NCBI GenBank assembly: GCA_017394205.1 | Contig: JAFOPS010000115.1 | Coordinates: 1 to 64,000, forward strand | Direction: 5' to 3' | DNA from: Clostridia bacterium | GTDB lineage: Bacteria > Bacillota > Clostridia > Oscillospirales > Butyricicoccaceae | Length of the DNA stretch: 64,000 nucleotides | Shown: in pieces, positions 7,610-15,890 of the stretch | How the letters are laid out: every line of letters starts with the position of its first letter | Numbering within the stretch: the stretch's first letter is position 1 | Notes under the pieces: generated by a model | Databases searched by the model: none | What the model was told of the DNA's origin: nothing | Seen by the model: only the letters and a program-made list of their open reading frames with translations | Position numbers and translations under genes: made by a program

Positions 7610-9652
7610 TCAATAATCGCGGCCCTCGGCCTGCGCCTTAGCGATCCGCTCGGCACGCTCAGCCTCCCAGATGGGCAGCTTCTCCAGATAGGTCTCGGTG
7701 TCCATGGGGGCCTTCATAACGACCTGGTACTTATAGCGGCCGTCAGACATACCGAAGGCGGCAAACTGAGACTCAAAGGGATTCATGTAGGAGGACAGAT
7801 AGCCGCAGCCGCCCAGGGTGCCCAGAGGCATGACGACGGCATTGTCCAGCAAATAAGCCTCGACCTCGGCAAAGGCGTGATAACGCTTGCTCAGATCGAC
7901 GACCTCAGCGGAAGCGGCCTTGACCATCTCGCTGTAGGGGAAGTTCTTCCAGTAGGTCTCGTCAAACTCGCGGCGGCCCTTGCGGCCCTCGGGGTCGCTC
8001 TCGCTGGTCTGCGTGGCCATGCCATCCAGATGCCACCAGTAGTTATAAGCCTGGCCCAGGTTGAAGGGGTCGGTCCAGGTCTCGGGGTCGGCATAGTCGG
8101 GGCCCCAGTAAGACATCATGAAGGAGTAGTTGCCGGCGCGGCGGGTGGTGCTCAGATAGTCGGTGGAGGGATAGCCTTCCAGCACGAACTTGATGTAGTC
8201 AGAGCCCAGATCGTTTTCGATCTGCTGGGAAACGACCTGCGCCAGCTCGACCTGCGTGGAGTCGGTCATATAGGGCATATAGGCGACGATGGGGAAGGTG
8301 ACGCCCTGAGCCTTCAGCTCCTCGATGGCCTTGTCGCGGTATTCGCGGGCCAGATCGGGCTGATACTGGGATTTCTCGGTGTATTCCTTCAGCTCATCGA
8401 AGTCGGTGAAGTCCTTACCGTCGGCAGCGCAGAAGTTCTTGGGGGTGATGGTGCGCAGCTCATAGGTCTCGGGAGTGTAAGGATCGTAGCAGGAAATGGC
8501 GCGGACACGATCCAGGCCCCAGAACAGGGACTTGCGGAAGTTCAGGTTGTTGGCGGCGGCAGTCCACTGATCGTGGCTCAGCTGATAGCCTTCCATGACC
8601 TTCTCTTCATAAGTGGGCATGCAGTTGATCAGATAGAAGTAGCTGTAAGAACCGGGGCGGTTGGGTCGGATGAGCTTTGCCTTCTCGGGGTCTCTCAGCC
8701 ATTCATCGATCTGGGAGGTGGGGATGTCGGCGTAGGTGACTTCGCCGCGCAGCAGAGCCTCGGGAGCCAGGGTGTTGGACTCGGCGTTGTAGCGGTTCTC
8801 AATGCGCTCGACATGGATATCCTCGATATCCCAGTATTCGGGGTTGCGCTCCTCGATGTAGTAGGAGTTCTGCTCCCACTCTTTGCACAGGAAGGCGCCG
8901 CAGTAAAGGATGGTCTTGTTGTTGGTGCCGAAGCGATCGCCCTGCTCTTCCATGAACTTGGCGCAGGTGGGATAGCCCCAGTTATAGGTCAGGCGGGACA
9001 GGAAATAGGGGCAGGCCTTGGTGAGATCCATGGCCAGCTCATACTTGCTGATGGCCTTCATACCGACGGTTTCGAAGTCGGGCTCGGTGGTGGCGACACC
9101 GTCCTCAAACTTCTGCATGTCGTCAAAGTATTTCTCTGCGCCGACAAAGTCGAACAGCAGGTCGGCGGTACGGGCGCCGTTGGCGGGGTTCAGGATCCAC
9201 TTGGCAGTGGTGACCCAGTCTTCGGCGACGACTTCTTCTTCGCCATAGAAGGATCCGTCGTAATTCTGCCAACGGACGCCTTCGCGGATCTTAAAGATCC
9301 AGCGCTGGCCTTCCTGCTCGTTGCCTTCCTCATCGGTATAGGTAAAGCTTTCCTTGGTCCAGCTCTCGGCCAGACAGGGCTGGCACATGCCGAAGTTGTC
9401 GTACTCGACCAGAGAGTCGATCCAGTTACACCAAGTGTTTGCGGAAGAGGGATGCAGGGGGTTCCAGTCGGAAATCTCATCATGATACAGCAGCTTCACG
9501 ACCTGCTGATCGTTGATATTGTCAGCAGACGTCGCAGCAGCGCTGCCCTGACCGCTGGTGATGTTGCCGGTGTTTCCGCCGGACTTTCCGCAGCCGGCAA
9601 ACACCGCAGCCATCATCGTCAAAGCGAGCAGCAATGCGATCCATTTCTTCAT
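7610..9652 (-). CDS. oppA: Peptide ABC transporter substrate-binding lipoprotein OppA
   Basis: 680 residues; extracellular peptide receptor anchored as a lipoprotein. The signal peptide MKKWIALLLALTMMAAVFAGC ends in a clear lipobox (VFAGC) with Cys21. The SBP_bac_5 fold is recognisable from NDQQVVKLLYHDEISDWNPL onward and from EDWVTTAKWILNP. It is longer than most OppA proteins (about 540). ATG 9652 is fixed by the signal peptide and AGAAAAGGAG. It is the first gene of the first opp cluster; its own promoter is expected in the 307-bp gap upstream. Confidence 0.95.
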   Translation of the reverse strand: MKKWIALLLALTMMAAVFAGCGKSGGNTGNITSGQGSAAATSADNINDQQVVKLLYHDEISDWNPLHPSSANTWCNWIDSLVEYDNFGMCQPCLAESWTKESFTYTDEEGNEQEGQRWIFKIREGVRWQNYDGSFYGEEEVVAEDWVTTAKWILNPANGARTADLLFDFVGAEKYFDDMQKFEDGVATTEPDFETVGMKAISKYELAMDLTKACPYFLSRLTYNWGYPTCAKFMEEQGDRFGTNNKTILYCGAFLCKEWEQNSYYIEERNPEYWDIEDIHVERIENRYNAESNTLAPEALLRGEVTYADIPTSQIDEWLRDPEKAKLIRPNRPGSYSYFYLINCMPTYEEKVMEGYQLSHDQWTAAANNLNFRKSLFWGLDRVRAISCYDPYTPETYELRTITPKNFCAADGKDFTDFDELKEYTEKSQYQPDLAREYRDKAIEELKAQGVTFPIVAYMPYMTDSTQVELAQVVSQQIENDLGSDYIKFVLEGYPSTDYLSTTRRAGNYSFMMSYWGPDYADPETWTDPFNLGQAYNYWWHLDGMATQTSESDPEGRKGRREFDETYWKNFPYSEMVKAASAEVVDLSKRYHAFAEVEAYLLDNAVVMPLGTLGGCGYLSSYMNPFESQFAAFGMSDGRYKYQVVMKAPMDTETYLEKLPIWEAERAERIAKAQAEGRDY

Positions 9653-9959
9653 AACATTCTCTCCTTTTCTCCATTTGTGTGCCGTTTGATGAATAAAAAA
9701 TCCATACTGTGGCATAAGTACACGGTTACTGTACCATATTTTTGTGTTTTTTTCCAGAGGAAAGTCCTCATTTTTTGGTGGTGAAAAAGAAAAAACGATC
9801 ATTTTTGTGAGATTTCACCGATTTAACGCCCTAAAATTGTGTAATTTCACAAGAACGGTCATTGAAATTCCCCTCTGCTTTTTTTGCCTCTCTCTCCGCA
9901 TCAGGGCAAACAGCACTTATATGTTTTATGCCGCATTCTTTCTGTATCATTTTGCTCCG
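9653..9959. other. Intergenic region between the two opp clusters
   Basis: This 307-bp AT-rich gap holds no supported gene and no trace of an oppF. On the minus strand a weak sigma-A-like pair, TGGAAA and TACAGT with a 17-base spacer, lies about 95 bases before the oppA start (around 9730-9760). No clear terminator hairpin follows oppD2, so read-through from the second cluster into oppA is possible. Confidence 0.45.
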
Positions 9960-11015
9960 TCACGTCCGTTTTTCTCTGACGCTGCGGATGTTTCGGATCA
10001 CGGTGGGCGGCTCGATCCGCGGCGCACGGGGATCCAGCAGCCAGGTGCGGGCCTTATGGGTAGGGCTCACCGCAAAATACGGCGGACGGTGCTTGAAGTC
10101 GATTTTCAGCGCGTTGGGGTTGCGGGGCGCAAAGGCGTCGCCCCGGATGGTATTGAACAGATTGGGCGGCGTGCCGTGGATGGAATACAGCTCCTCGCCC
10201 TTGACGCCCAGCTGCGGCAGCGAAGACAAAAGCGCCCAGGTATACGGGTGTCTGGGATCGTAAAAGACCTCGTCGCAGGTGCCGATCTCCACGATATCCC
10301 CGGCGTACATCACGGCGATCCGGTCGGCTACGTTGGCCACTACGCCCAGGTCGTGGGTGATGTAGATGGTGGTGAGGCTGTATTTTTCCTTCAGCTCCTT
10401 GATCAGGTCCAGGATCTGGGCCTGGATGGTCACGTCCAGTGCGGTGGTGGGCTCGTCGCAGATCAGGATCTTGGGGTTGCACGCCATGGCGATGGCGATG
10501 ACCGCCCTCTGGCGCATGCCGCCGGAAAACTCGTGGGGATATTGCTTGTAGCGGCGCTCGGGCTCGGGGATGCCCACGTCAGCCAGGATCTCGATCGCCT
10601 TTTGCCGGGCGGCCTCGCCCTTGAGCCCCTGATGGAGCTCCAGCGCCTCGCCGATCTGCCAGCCCACGGTCTTCAGCGGGTTCAGCGAGGTCATGGGATC
10701 CTGCATCACCATGGCGATCTCCCGGCCGCGGATGCGGCTCCATTCCTTCTCCGTATGATACTGCGCCAGATCCGCCGGCTCGCCGCCCATGCCGTAATAC
10801 AGGATCGCCCCTCCGTCTACCCAGCCGTTTTTGTCCAGCAGGCCGATGAAGTTCTTGGTGAACACGCTTTTTCCCGAGCCCGATTCGCCCACGATGGCAA
10901 GGCTCTCGCCCCGGTAAAGATCCAGGCTGATGCCCCGGATGGCGTGCAGCACCTTTCCCCGCAGCGTGAACTTCACGTGCAGGTCATGAACGGATAGAAT
11001 CACGGTTTGCTCCAT
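9960..11015 (-). CDS. oppD: Second OppD-type peptide ABC transporter ATP-binding protein
   Basis: 351 residues. Walker [11 protein letters not shown], signature [16 protein letters not shown], Walker [13 protein letters not shown] and switch region ITHDLGVVA are intact, and the C-terminal Opp extension ([20 protein letters not shown]) is present. It closely parallels the OppD at 4299, pointing to duplication. It is the last gene of its cluster: no OppF follows before oppA of the other cluster. ATG 11015 has TAAGGAGG upstream, 12 bases after the oppC2 stop. Confidence 0.94.
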   Translation of the reverse strand: MEQTVILSVHDLHVKFTLRGKVLHAIRGISLDLYRGESLAIVGESGSGKSVFTKNFIGLLDKNGWVDGGAILYYGMGGEPADLAQYHTEKEWSRIRGREIAMVMQDPMTSLNPLKTVGWQIGEALELHQGLKGEAARQKAIEILADVGIPEPERRYKQYPHEFSGGMRQRAVIAIAMACNPKILICDEPTTALDVTIQAQILDLIKELKEKYSLTTIYITHDLGVVANVADRIAVMYAGDIVEIGTCDEVFYDPRHPYTWALLSSLPQLGVKGEELYSIHGTPPNLFNTIRGDAFAPRNPNALKIDFKHRPPYFAVSPTHKARTWLLDPRAPRIEPPTVIRNIRSVREKRT

Positions 11016-11027
11016 GCTGCCGCCTCC

Positions 11028-12134
11028 TTACAGGTGATTCCGCGGGTCGGCAGCGTCGGCAAAGGCGTTGCCCACCAGATAAAAACAGATGGTGATGACG
11101 CTGAGGATCACCGCCGGGAAAACGAGCTGATAGCGCAGCCGGGGCGCGCTGATCATGGCCCGCCCGGTGTTCACCAGATTGCCCAGCGACGGCGTATCCA
11201 CCGAGAGCCCCAGCCCGATATAGCTGAGGAAGACCTCCCAGCCGATGGCCCCGGGCACGGCCAGCGCCATGCGCAGCATGATCACCGACACCATCTGCGG
11301 GATAAGGTTTTTCACGATGATGCGGTCGGTGGGCGTCCCCAGACAGCGGGACGCCAGATTGAAATCCCGGTCGCGGATCATCAGCACCTGATTGCGGATG
11401 AACCGGGCCAGTCCCATCCACCCCGTCAGCGACATGGCCAGGATCAGCGTCGGAATGCTGGCCCGCATCACGTAGGTGCACAGGATGAGCACGATGGTGG
11501 TGGGGATGTTGTTGAGCACGTTATATAATTCGGTAAAGAAAAAATCCAGCTTCCGGATATAGCCCCACAGCAGCCCGGTAAAGGTGCCCACCACGGCCTC
11601 GATCAGCGCCACGGCAAAGCCGATGATCAGCGAGGTGCGCGTGCCGGACCAGATCATGGACCACAGATCCTGCCCGATGGCGTTGGTGCCGAACCAGAAC
11701 TCGCCGCTGGGGCGCTGATTTTTCATGGGCATGCCGGCGTCCTTCGTGCCGACAGGCCAGTTGTAGATGCGGATGGCGTTTTTCGGTCCCTGGGCCGGGA
11801 GGACGCCTTCGGTCAGCCCCCGGGTGCCCTGTCCGGGCAGATAAGGCTGGATGATGGCAAAGCCCATCAGCAGCACGATGGCGATGAGCATGGCCACGGC
11901 CAGCCGGTTTTTCAGAAACATCCGCAGGGTCGAGCGCCAGTAGGAATAATTGGAATAGCCGATCCGCTCGGCGCGCTCGGCGTTATAAGGCACGGTCTCG
12001 AACTCTTCCGGCGCCAGCGCGCCGATCTCCTCCTCCGTCAGCTCGTCCCGCTCTTCCGCCGTTTGTTCAAGCTGCTCCAGCAGAGCCTCCTCCAGTTTGT
12101 TGGCGCGGCCTTCTTTTACGCTGAATCTGCTCAT
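11028..12134 (-). CDS. oppC: Second OppC-type peptide ABC transporter permease
   Basis: 368 residues. A roughly 85-residue charged N-terminal region rich in Glu precedes GYSNYSYWRSTLRMFLKN, then six membrane helices. The family motifs GEFWFGTNAIGQDLWSMIW and LASRCLGTPTDRIIVKNLIPQ match the paralogue at 5392. ATG 12134 directly abuts the oppB2 stop and is preceded by GGAGGGAT. The shared long N-terminal extension suggests a lineage-specific OppC form. Confidence 0.93.
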   Translation of the reverse strand: MSRFSVKEGRANKLEEALLEQLEQTAEERDELTEEEIGALAPEEFETVPYNAERAERIGYSNYSYWRSTLRMFLKNRLAVAMLIAIVLLMGFAIIQPYLPGQGTRGLTEGVLPAQGPKNAIRIYNWPVGTKDAGMPMKNQRPSGEFWFGTNAIGQDLWSMIWSGTRTSLIIGFAVALIEAVVGTFTGLLWGYIRKLDFFFTELYNVLNNIPTTIVLILCTYVMRASIPTLILAMSLTGWMGLARFIRNQVLMIRDRDFNLASRCLGTPTDRIIVKNLIPQMVSVIMLRMALAVPGAIGWEVFLSYIGLGLSVDTPSLGNLVNTGRAMISAPRLRYQLVFPAVILSVITICFYLVGNAFADAADPRNHL

Positions 12135-13076
12135 TTAGCGGGATCCCTCCTTCTTGACGAAGCTGATGCGGGGATCCACGATCCCCATCAGGATGTCGCC
12201 CAGCAGCAGTCCCAGGATGCCCATGATGGAATACAAAATCACCAGCGCCTGGACCATGTTGTTGTCCTGCCGCTTGATCACGTCCACCAGCAGTCCGCCC
12301 ATCCCGGGGATGGAATAGAGGGATTCCACATAGATCGAGCCTGAGATGGTCATCAGGATCGAGCCCGGGATAAGCTGCACCATGGGCACCACGGAATTGC
12401 GGAACACGTGTCTGCGCCAGATCACCGATTCGGGGACGCCCTTTGCCCGGGCCAGCTTAATATAATCCTTGTTCGTTTCGTCCACCATGTAGCGGCGCAG
12501 CCACATGGCATAGCCCGCGATCGAGGGCAGCGCCAGCGAAAGGATAGGCAGGATCGCCGTGCGCAGGTCGGTGGCCTTGTAAAGCATGCTGCATCCGATG
12601 AGCATGGCGCCGTAAAGCTGGATAAAGAGGAAATAGACGGCGTTTGGCACCGCTTGGATAAAGACGATATAGGCGTTGCCCAGCTTATCCGCCAGTTTTC
12701 CCTTGCCCCGCGCCATCGCCACGCCCAAAAGCATGCCCAGCGGCAGCGACACCGCCATGGCAAGGATGCCGAAACGGAAGGAGATCAGGATCTTTTTCCC
12801 CAGGATCCCCGTGATGGGCACTCCGACCCGGTAGCGGGTGGACGTGCCCAGATCCCCGTGGAGCAGCCGCCACATAAAGCGGCCCAGCTGCCGGTAAAGA
12901 GGGTCGTTCAGCCCCATCAGCGTCAGCTTGTTCTGGATCTGGGTGGGCGACATTTTGTCAAAATTGTCAAAGTAACCCTCGATGGGCATCAGCCGCAGCA
13001 GGGAAAACACCACGGCGATGATGATGACCAGCGTCAGCAGCGACCGCAGCAAACGGTTGAAAGAGTATCGCAGCAT
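12135..13076 (-). CDS. oppB: Second OppB-type peptide ABC transporter permease
   Basis: 313 residues with six predicted membrane helices, beginning MLRYSFNRLLRSLLTLVIII. The LMGLNDPLYRQLGRF segment after the first helix and the EAA-type loop YIKLARAKGVPESVIWRRHVFRN are diagnostic of OppB/DppB permeases. ATG 13076 has AAAGGA about 11 bases upstream. It follows oppA2 after a 120-base gap containing a small hairpin (13114-13128). It pairs with the OppC at 11028. Confidence 0.93.
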   Translation of the reverse strand: MLRYSFNRLLRSLLTLVIIIAVVFSLLRLMPIEGYFDNFDKMSPTQIQNKLTLMGLNDPLYRQLGRFMWRLLHGDLGTSTRYRVGVPITGILGKKILISFRFGILAMAVSLPLGMLLGVAMARGKGKLADKLGNAYIVFIQAVPNAVYFLFIQLYGAMLIGCSMLYKATDLRTAILPILSLALPSIAGYAMWLRRYMVDETNKDYIKLARAKGVPESVIWRRHVFRNSVVPMVQLIPGSILMTISGSIYVESLYSIPGMGGLLVDVIKRQDNNMVQALVILYSIMGILGLLLGDILMGIVDPRISFVKKEGSR

Positions 13077-13113
13077 GATCGTTTCACGTCCTTTGTCAGA
13101 AAAATGCGTCTGT

Positions 13114-13128
13114 GGGAGCAGCGCTCCC
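13114..13128 (-). promoter_or_regulatory. Short hairpin between oppA2 and oppB2
   Basis: A 6-bp GC-rich stem (13114-13119 with 13123-13128, loop AGC) lies in the oppA2-oppB2 gap, the same place as the stronger hairpin in the first cluster. No T tract follows on the minus strand. Confidence 0.4.
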
Positions 13129-13196
13129 GCCGCGGGCAGCCTTCAGCCGTCTCCGCGAGGGGAGCGCCGCTTTGTTTCGGGTCAGCCGCGCTTCGC

Positions 13197-15125
13197 TTAT
13201 TTGGAAGCGGCGGCGCGCTCCGCCTCCCATTCGACCAGCCGGGCGTCAAACATCTCCTGGCTCATGGCCGTGGTGTAGATATGCTGATTCACATAGCTCA
13301 GATAAGTCCAGCCGCAGGAGCTGGCAGGCGATTCGAAGGGATCCAGCGTGGTCGCGGTGTATCCGCCGCCGGTGCAGCGATAGGGGATCATCATGGCGTG
13401 GTTGATGTAGAAGGCCTCGGCGTCGGCAAACAGCTCGTAGCGCCGATCGATATCCAGCCGCTCGGCCTTGGCCGCGTCCTGCATGGCAAAGAATTCGTTT
13501 GCGATGGCCAGCGTTTCGGCGGTCTTGGTGTTCACCTCATATTTTTCGGTGGTGTCATAGGCAAAGCAATAGTTGTTCCCCGGCTCGGTGATGAAGGTCC
13601 AGGTCTCGGGGTCCATATAGTCGGCGCCGCCGTTGAGCTTCTGCATGCAGTAGTTTCCGCAGCGGCGGGTGCCCGCCAAAAAGCCGGAGGAGCCGAAGTT
13701 CAGGATGGTGACGGTGATGTAGTCAGTGCCCAGAAGGGCCTCCAGCTGCTGCTTGATCACCATGCACTCCTGGCCCCAGTCGGAAGAGCCGTTGTACTGG
13801 GTGACGATCTCGATGGGGAAATCATAGCCCCTGGCCTGCAAAAGCGGCCGCATCTCCTCCATGGCCTTGTCCCGGTATTCCTTCGCCTTTGCTTCGTCAA
13901 AAAAGTCCTCCTTCATCAGCGCCGCAAGGTCGCCGTATTCGGTGTAATCCCGGCCGTTGTTCGCCACGAAGGCAGGCGGCACCAGCGAGTTGATCATCAG
14001 CTCGTCGGCATTGGTGGGATAAGACACGCTCAGCGCGCGCTTGCGGTCCATGCCGTGGAAGATGGACTTGCGGAAGTTTTCATTGTTCACGGCGATGGAC
14101 CATTTGACATTGATCTCGTCGTTGTGATCGGTATCGGTTACGCGAGGCTCGAAATTGAAGCCCCAGAAATAGGAGTAATTGGTCTGGACGCGGGTGGTGG
14201 TGATCATTTTCGCCTTTTCGGGGTCGTTCTGCCACTCGCTCAGCAGATCGGCGCTGACGCCGGTCTCGCTGACCTCGCCCTGCAGGAACATGGTGGGCTG
14301 CAGCGTGCTGGCCTCGGCGTTGTATTTGGACTCGATCTCGGTGATATACACGTGGTCGGCGTTCCACCAGTTTTCATTTTTCACATAGTGATGGATCTCC
14401 TGCGGCTCAAACTGATCCATGATATACGGGCCGCAGTACCACATATACTCGTTGTCGGTGGCAAAGCGCTCGCCGAACTCGTCCAGACATGCCTGGCTGG
14501 TGGCGAAATAGCATCCGAACTCCAGAATGCTCAGGAAATACGGCGTGGGGTGCTCCAGCTCAAAGACCAGGGTATAATCGTCCTGGGCATGCACGCCCAC
14601 GTCCGCCAGCGTCAGAGAGGTGGCGGGCGTTTCCCCGGACAGCACGGCCGAGGTCTGGTTATAATAGGCTTCGGCGTTTTTGATGGGGAAGCAGGAATCG
14701 GAGTTGCCCGAATCGTTGGCGGCTTCCACGCACCAATAGACGGGAGCCACCCAGTCGTTGGCGGTGACGGGGCCCATGTCGTTGCCCTGATAATCATACC
14801 AGCGCTGGTCCTCCCGGATGTGGAAGGTCCAGGTCAGGCCGTCGTCGCTGACCTCGTAGCTCGTGGCACCGTTGGGCTGAAGGATGCCGTAGTGGTCCGA
14901 GGCATACAGCGTCATGGTCCCGTTGACGCCGGTGCTCATATCCACCTCGGTGGTGGAATACAGGTAGTTCAGCGTAGAGCTCTCGCTGCTGTAAAGCGTG
15001 CGGTAGATCTGCTCGGCCGCCAGTTCCCGGCCGCCGCCGTTCTCCCTTTGGGTGTCTCCGCCGCATCCGGCCAGCATCGCTGCCAGCATGGAGGCAGATA
15101 ACAGGATCGCGATCCATTTCTTCAT
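13197..15125 (-). CDS. oppA: Second OppA-type substrate-binding lipoprotein
   Basis: 642 residues. The lipoprotein signal MKKWIAILLSASMLAAMLAGC ends in lipobox MLAGC (Cys21). The SBP_bac_5 fold begins near IYRTLYSSESSTLNYLYS and contains GLTWTFHIREDQRWYDYQG and VTANDWVAPVYW. It is clearly paralogous to OppA at 7610 but more diverged than the ATPases, so the two receptors probably bind different peptides (inference). ATG 15125 is set by the signal peptide and the AAAAAGGAGGAG site. It is the first gene of the second opp cluster. Confidence 0.94.
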   Translation of the reverse strand: MKKWIAILLSASMLAAMLAGCGGDTQRENGGGRELAAEQIYRTLYSSESSTLNYLYSTTEVDMSTGVNGTMTLYASDHYGILQPNGATSYEVSDDGLTWTFHIREDQRWYDYQGNDMGPVTANDWVAPVYWCVEAANDSGNSDSCFPIKNAEAYYNQTSAVLSGETPATSLTLADVGVHAQDDYTLVFELEHPTPYFLSILEFGCYFATSQACLDEFGERFATDNEYMWYCGPYIMDQFEPQEIHHYVKNENWWNADHVYITEIESKYNAEASTLQPTMFLQGEVSETGVSADLLSEWQNDPEKAKMITTTRVQTNYSYFWGFNFEPRVTDTDHNDEINVKWSIAVNNENFRKSIFHGMDRKRALSVSYPTNADELMINSLVPPAFVANNGRDYTEYGDLAALMKEDFFDEAKAKEYRDKAMEEMRPLLQARGYDFPIEIVTQYNGSSDWGQECMVIKQQLEALLGTDYITVTILNFGSSGFLAGTRRCGNYCMQKLNGGADYMDPETWTFITEPGNNYCFAYDTTEKYEVNTKTAETLAIANEFFAMQDAAKAERLDIDRRYELFADAEAFYINHAMMIPYRCTGGGYTATTLDPFESPASSCGWTYLSYVNQHIYTTAMSQEMFDARLVEWEAERAAASK

Positions 15126-15181
15126 GATTTCTCCTCCTTTTTGCAACATGGCACGGCTGCTTTGCCGCACTCTTCGGGCCT

Positions 15182-15190
15182 ATCATATCA
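15182..15190 (-). promoter_or_regulatory. Extended -10 promoter candidate for the second opp operon
   Basis: On the minus strand TGATATGAT gives an extended -10 element (TGn followed by TATGAT), about 57 bases before the oppA2 start. No good -35 is found at 17 bases, which is acceptable for an extended -10 promoter. Confidence 0.4.
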
Positions 15191-15304
15191 CACGTCTTAT
15201 AACAGGATACCAACGTTCGCCGTTTATGGGCGTGTTCGGCGGCGTCTTTTGCGCTCCGCCGGCCGTTCTTTTCAAAAATTCCCCGATTTTTCACAAATTT
15301 TTTC

Positions 15305-15333
15305 TTTACAAGCCGGGCTCCCTGTGCTAAAAT
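15305..15333 (+). promoter_or_regulatory. Sigma-A promoter of rpsO-pnp
   Basis: The -35 TTTACA (15305-15310) and -10 TAAAAT (15328-15333) have a 17-base spacer. The predicted start near 15340 gives rpsO a leader of about 100 nt that is strongly structured. Confidence 0.8.
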
Positions 15334-15356
15334 AATTCTTGTCTGTCCGGGTGCTT

Positions 15357-15403
15357 AGTGAAGGGGCTATCGGCGCAACGCCGCATTTCCTCATCCCTTT
15401 ACT
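15357..15403 (+). promoter_or_regulatory. Structured rpsO leader, probable S15 autoregulatory RNA
   Basis: A 9-bp stem pairs 15357-15365 with 15395-15403 (one G-U pair) and encloses a second hairpin, CGGCG CAA CGCCG (15371-15383). Flanking GGG and CCC extend the outer stem. Ribosomal protein S15 is known to repress its own mRNA through leader structures in several bacterial groups. The structure is seen; its use by S15 here is inference. Confidence 0.5.
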
Positions 15404-15439
15404 CAGCCCTTGGAGAATATTATTAAGGAGGAAACCCCC

Positions 15440-15706
15440 ATGATGCAGAAAGAAACCAAGACTCAGATCATCGAGAGCCACCGCCTCCACGAGACCGACA
15501 CCGGTTCTCCCGAGGTGCAGATCGCGATCCTCACCGTTCGCATCAACGAGCTCAACGAGCATCTGAAAGAGCACAAGAACGACAAGCACAGCCAGCGCGG
15601 CCTGCTGAAGATGGTCGGTAAGCGCCGCCGTCTGCTGGATTATCTCCAGAAGATCGATATCGAGCGCTACCGCGCCGCTGTCGCTGCCAACAATCTGCGC
15701 AAGTAA
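15440..15706 (+). CDS. rpsO: Ribosomal protein S15
   Basis: 88 residues, the usual length. S15 binds the central domain of 16S rRNA early in 30S assembly. The family sequence [16 protein letters not shown] and the C-terminal [18 protein letters not shown] are intact. The ATG at 15440 (or the next codon, also ATG) is preceded by AAGGAGG. It is followed at a short distance by an 11-bp hairpin and then pnp, the widespread rpsO-pnp arrangement. Confidence 0.98.
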   Translation: MMQKETKTQIIESHRLHETDTGSPEVQIAILTVRINELNEHLKEHKNDKHSQRGLLKMVGKRRRLLDYLQKIDIERYRAAVAANNLRK

Positions 15707-15713
15707 AGTCTTG

Positions 15714-15741
15714 GAAGGGGGACGGTTCCGCGTCCCCCTTC
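15714..15741 (+). promoter_or_regulatory. Hairpin downstream of rpsO (terminator-like or processing site)
   Basis: A perfect 11-bp stem (15714-15724 with 15731-15741) follows the rpsO stop by 7 bases. It lacks a T tract, so it may be a processing or attenuation element rather than a full terminator, allowing read-through to pnp. Confidence 0.65.
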
Positions 15742-15774
15742 TGCTCCATTCCGAAACCATCCCGGCCGCGCCTT

Positions 15775-15845
15775 TTAGCAGTTGAAGGTGAAAAGGGCCG
15801 CGTGTTTGCAGAAATACGCGCTTCCTTGTCAGCTTCAAGTGCTAA
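15775..15845 (+). promoter_or_regulatory. Long hairpin in the pnp leader, candidate autoregulatory/RNase target
   Basis: The outer stem pairs 15775-15787 with 15833-15845 (12 of 13 positions). An inner stem pairs 15800-15807 with 15812-15819 (8 bp, one G-U, loop GCAG). It ends 45 bases before the pnp start. In E. coli the pnp leader forms a long duplex cut by RNase III and then attacked by PNPase itself. A similar control here is inference from position and shape. Confidence 0.55.
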
Positions 15846-15890
15846 GGGTCGCCCCGGGCAAGATATTACATGAAAGGTGGTACCCGAATC

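Noticed and set aside
12408-15101. Plus-strand open frame of 897 codons opposite the second opp cluster
   Set aside because: Spans the antisense of oppB2 and oppA2; no ribosome site or domain.
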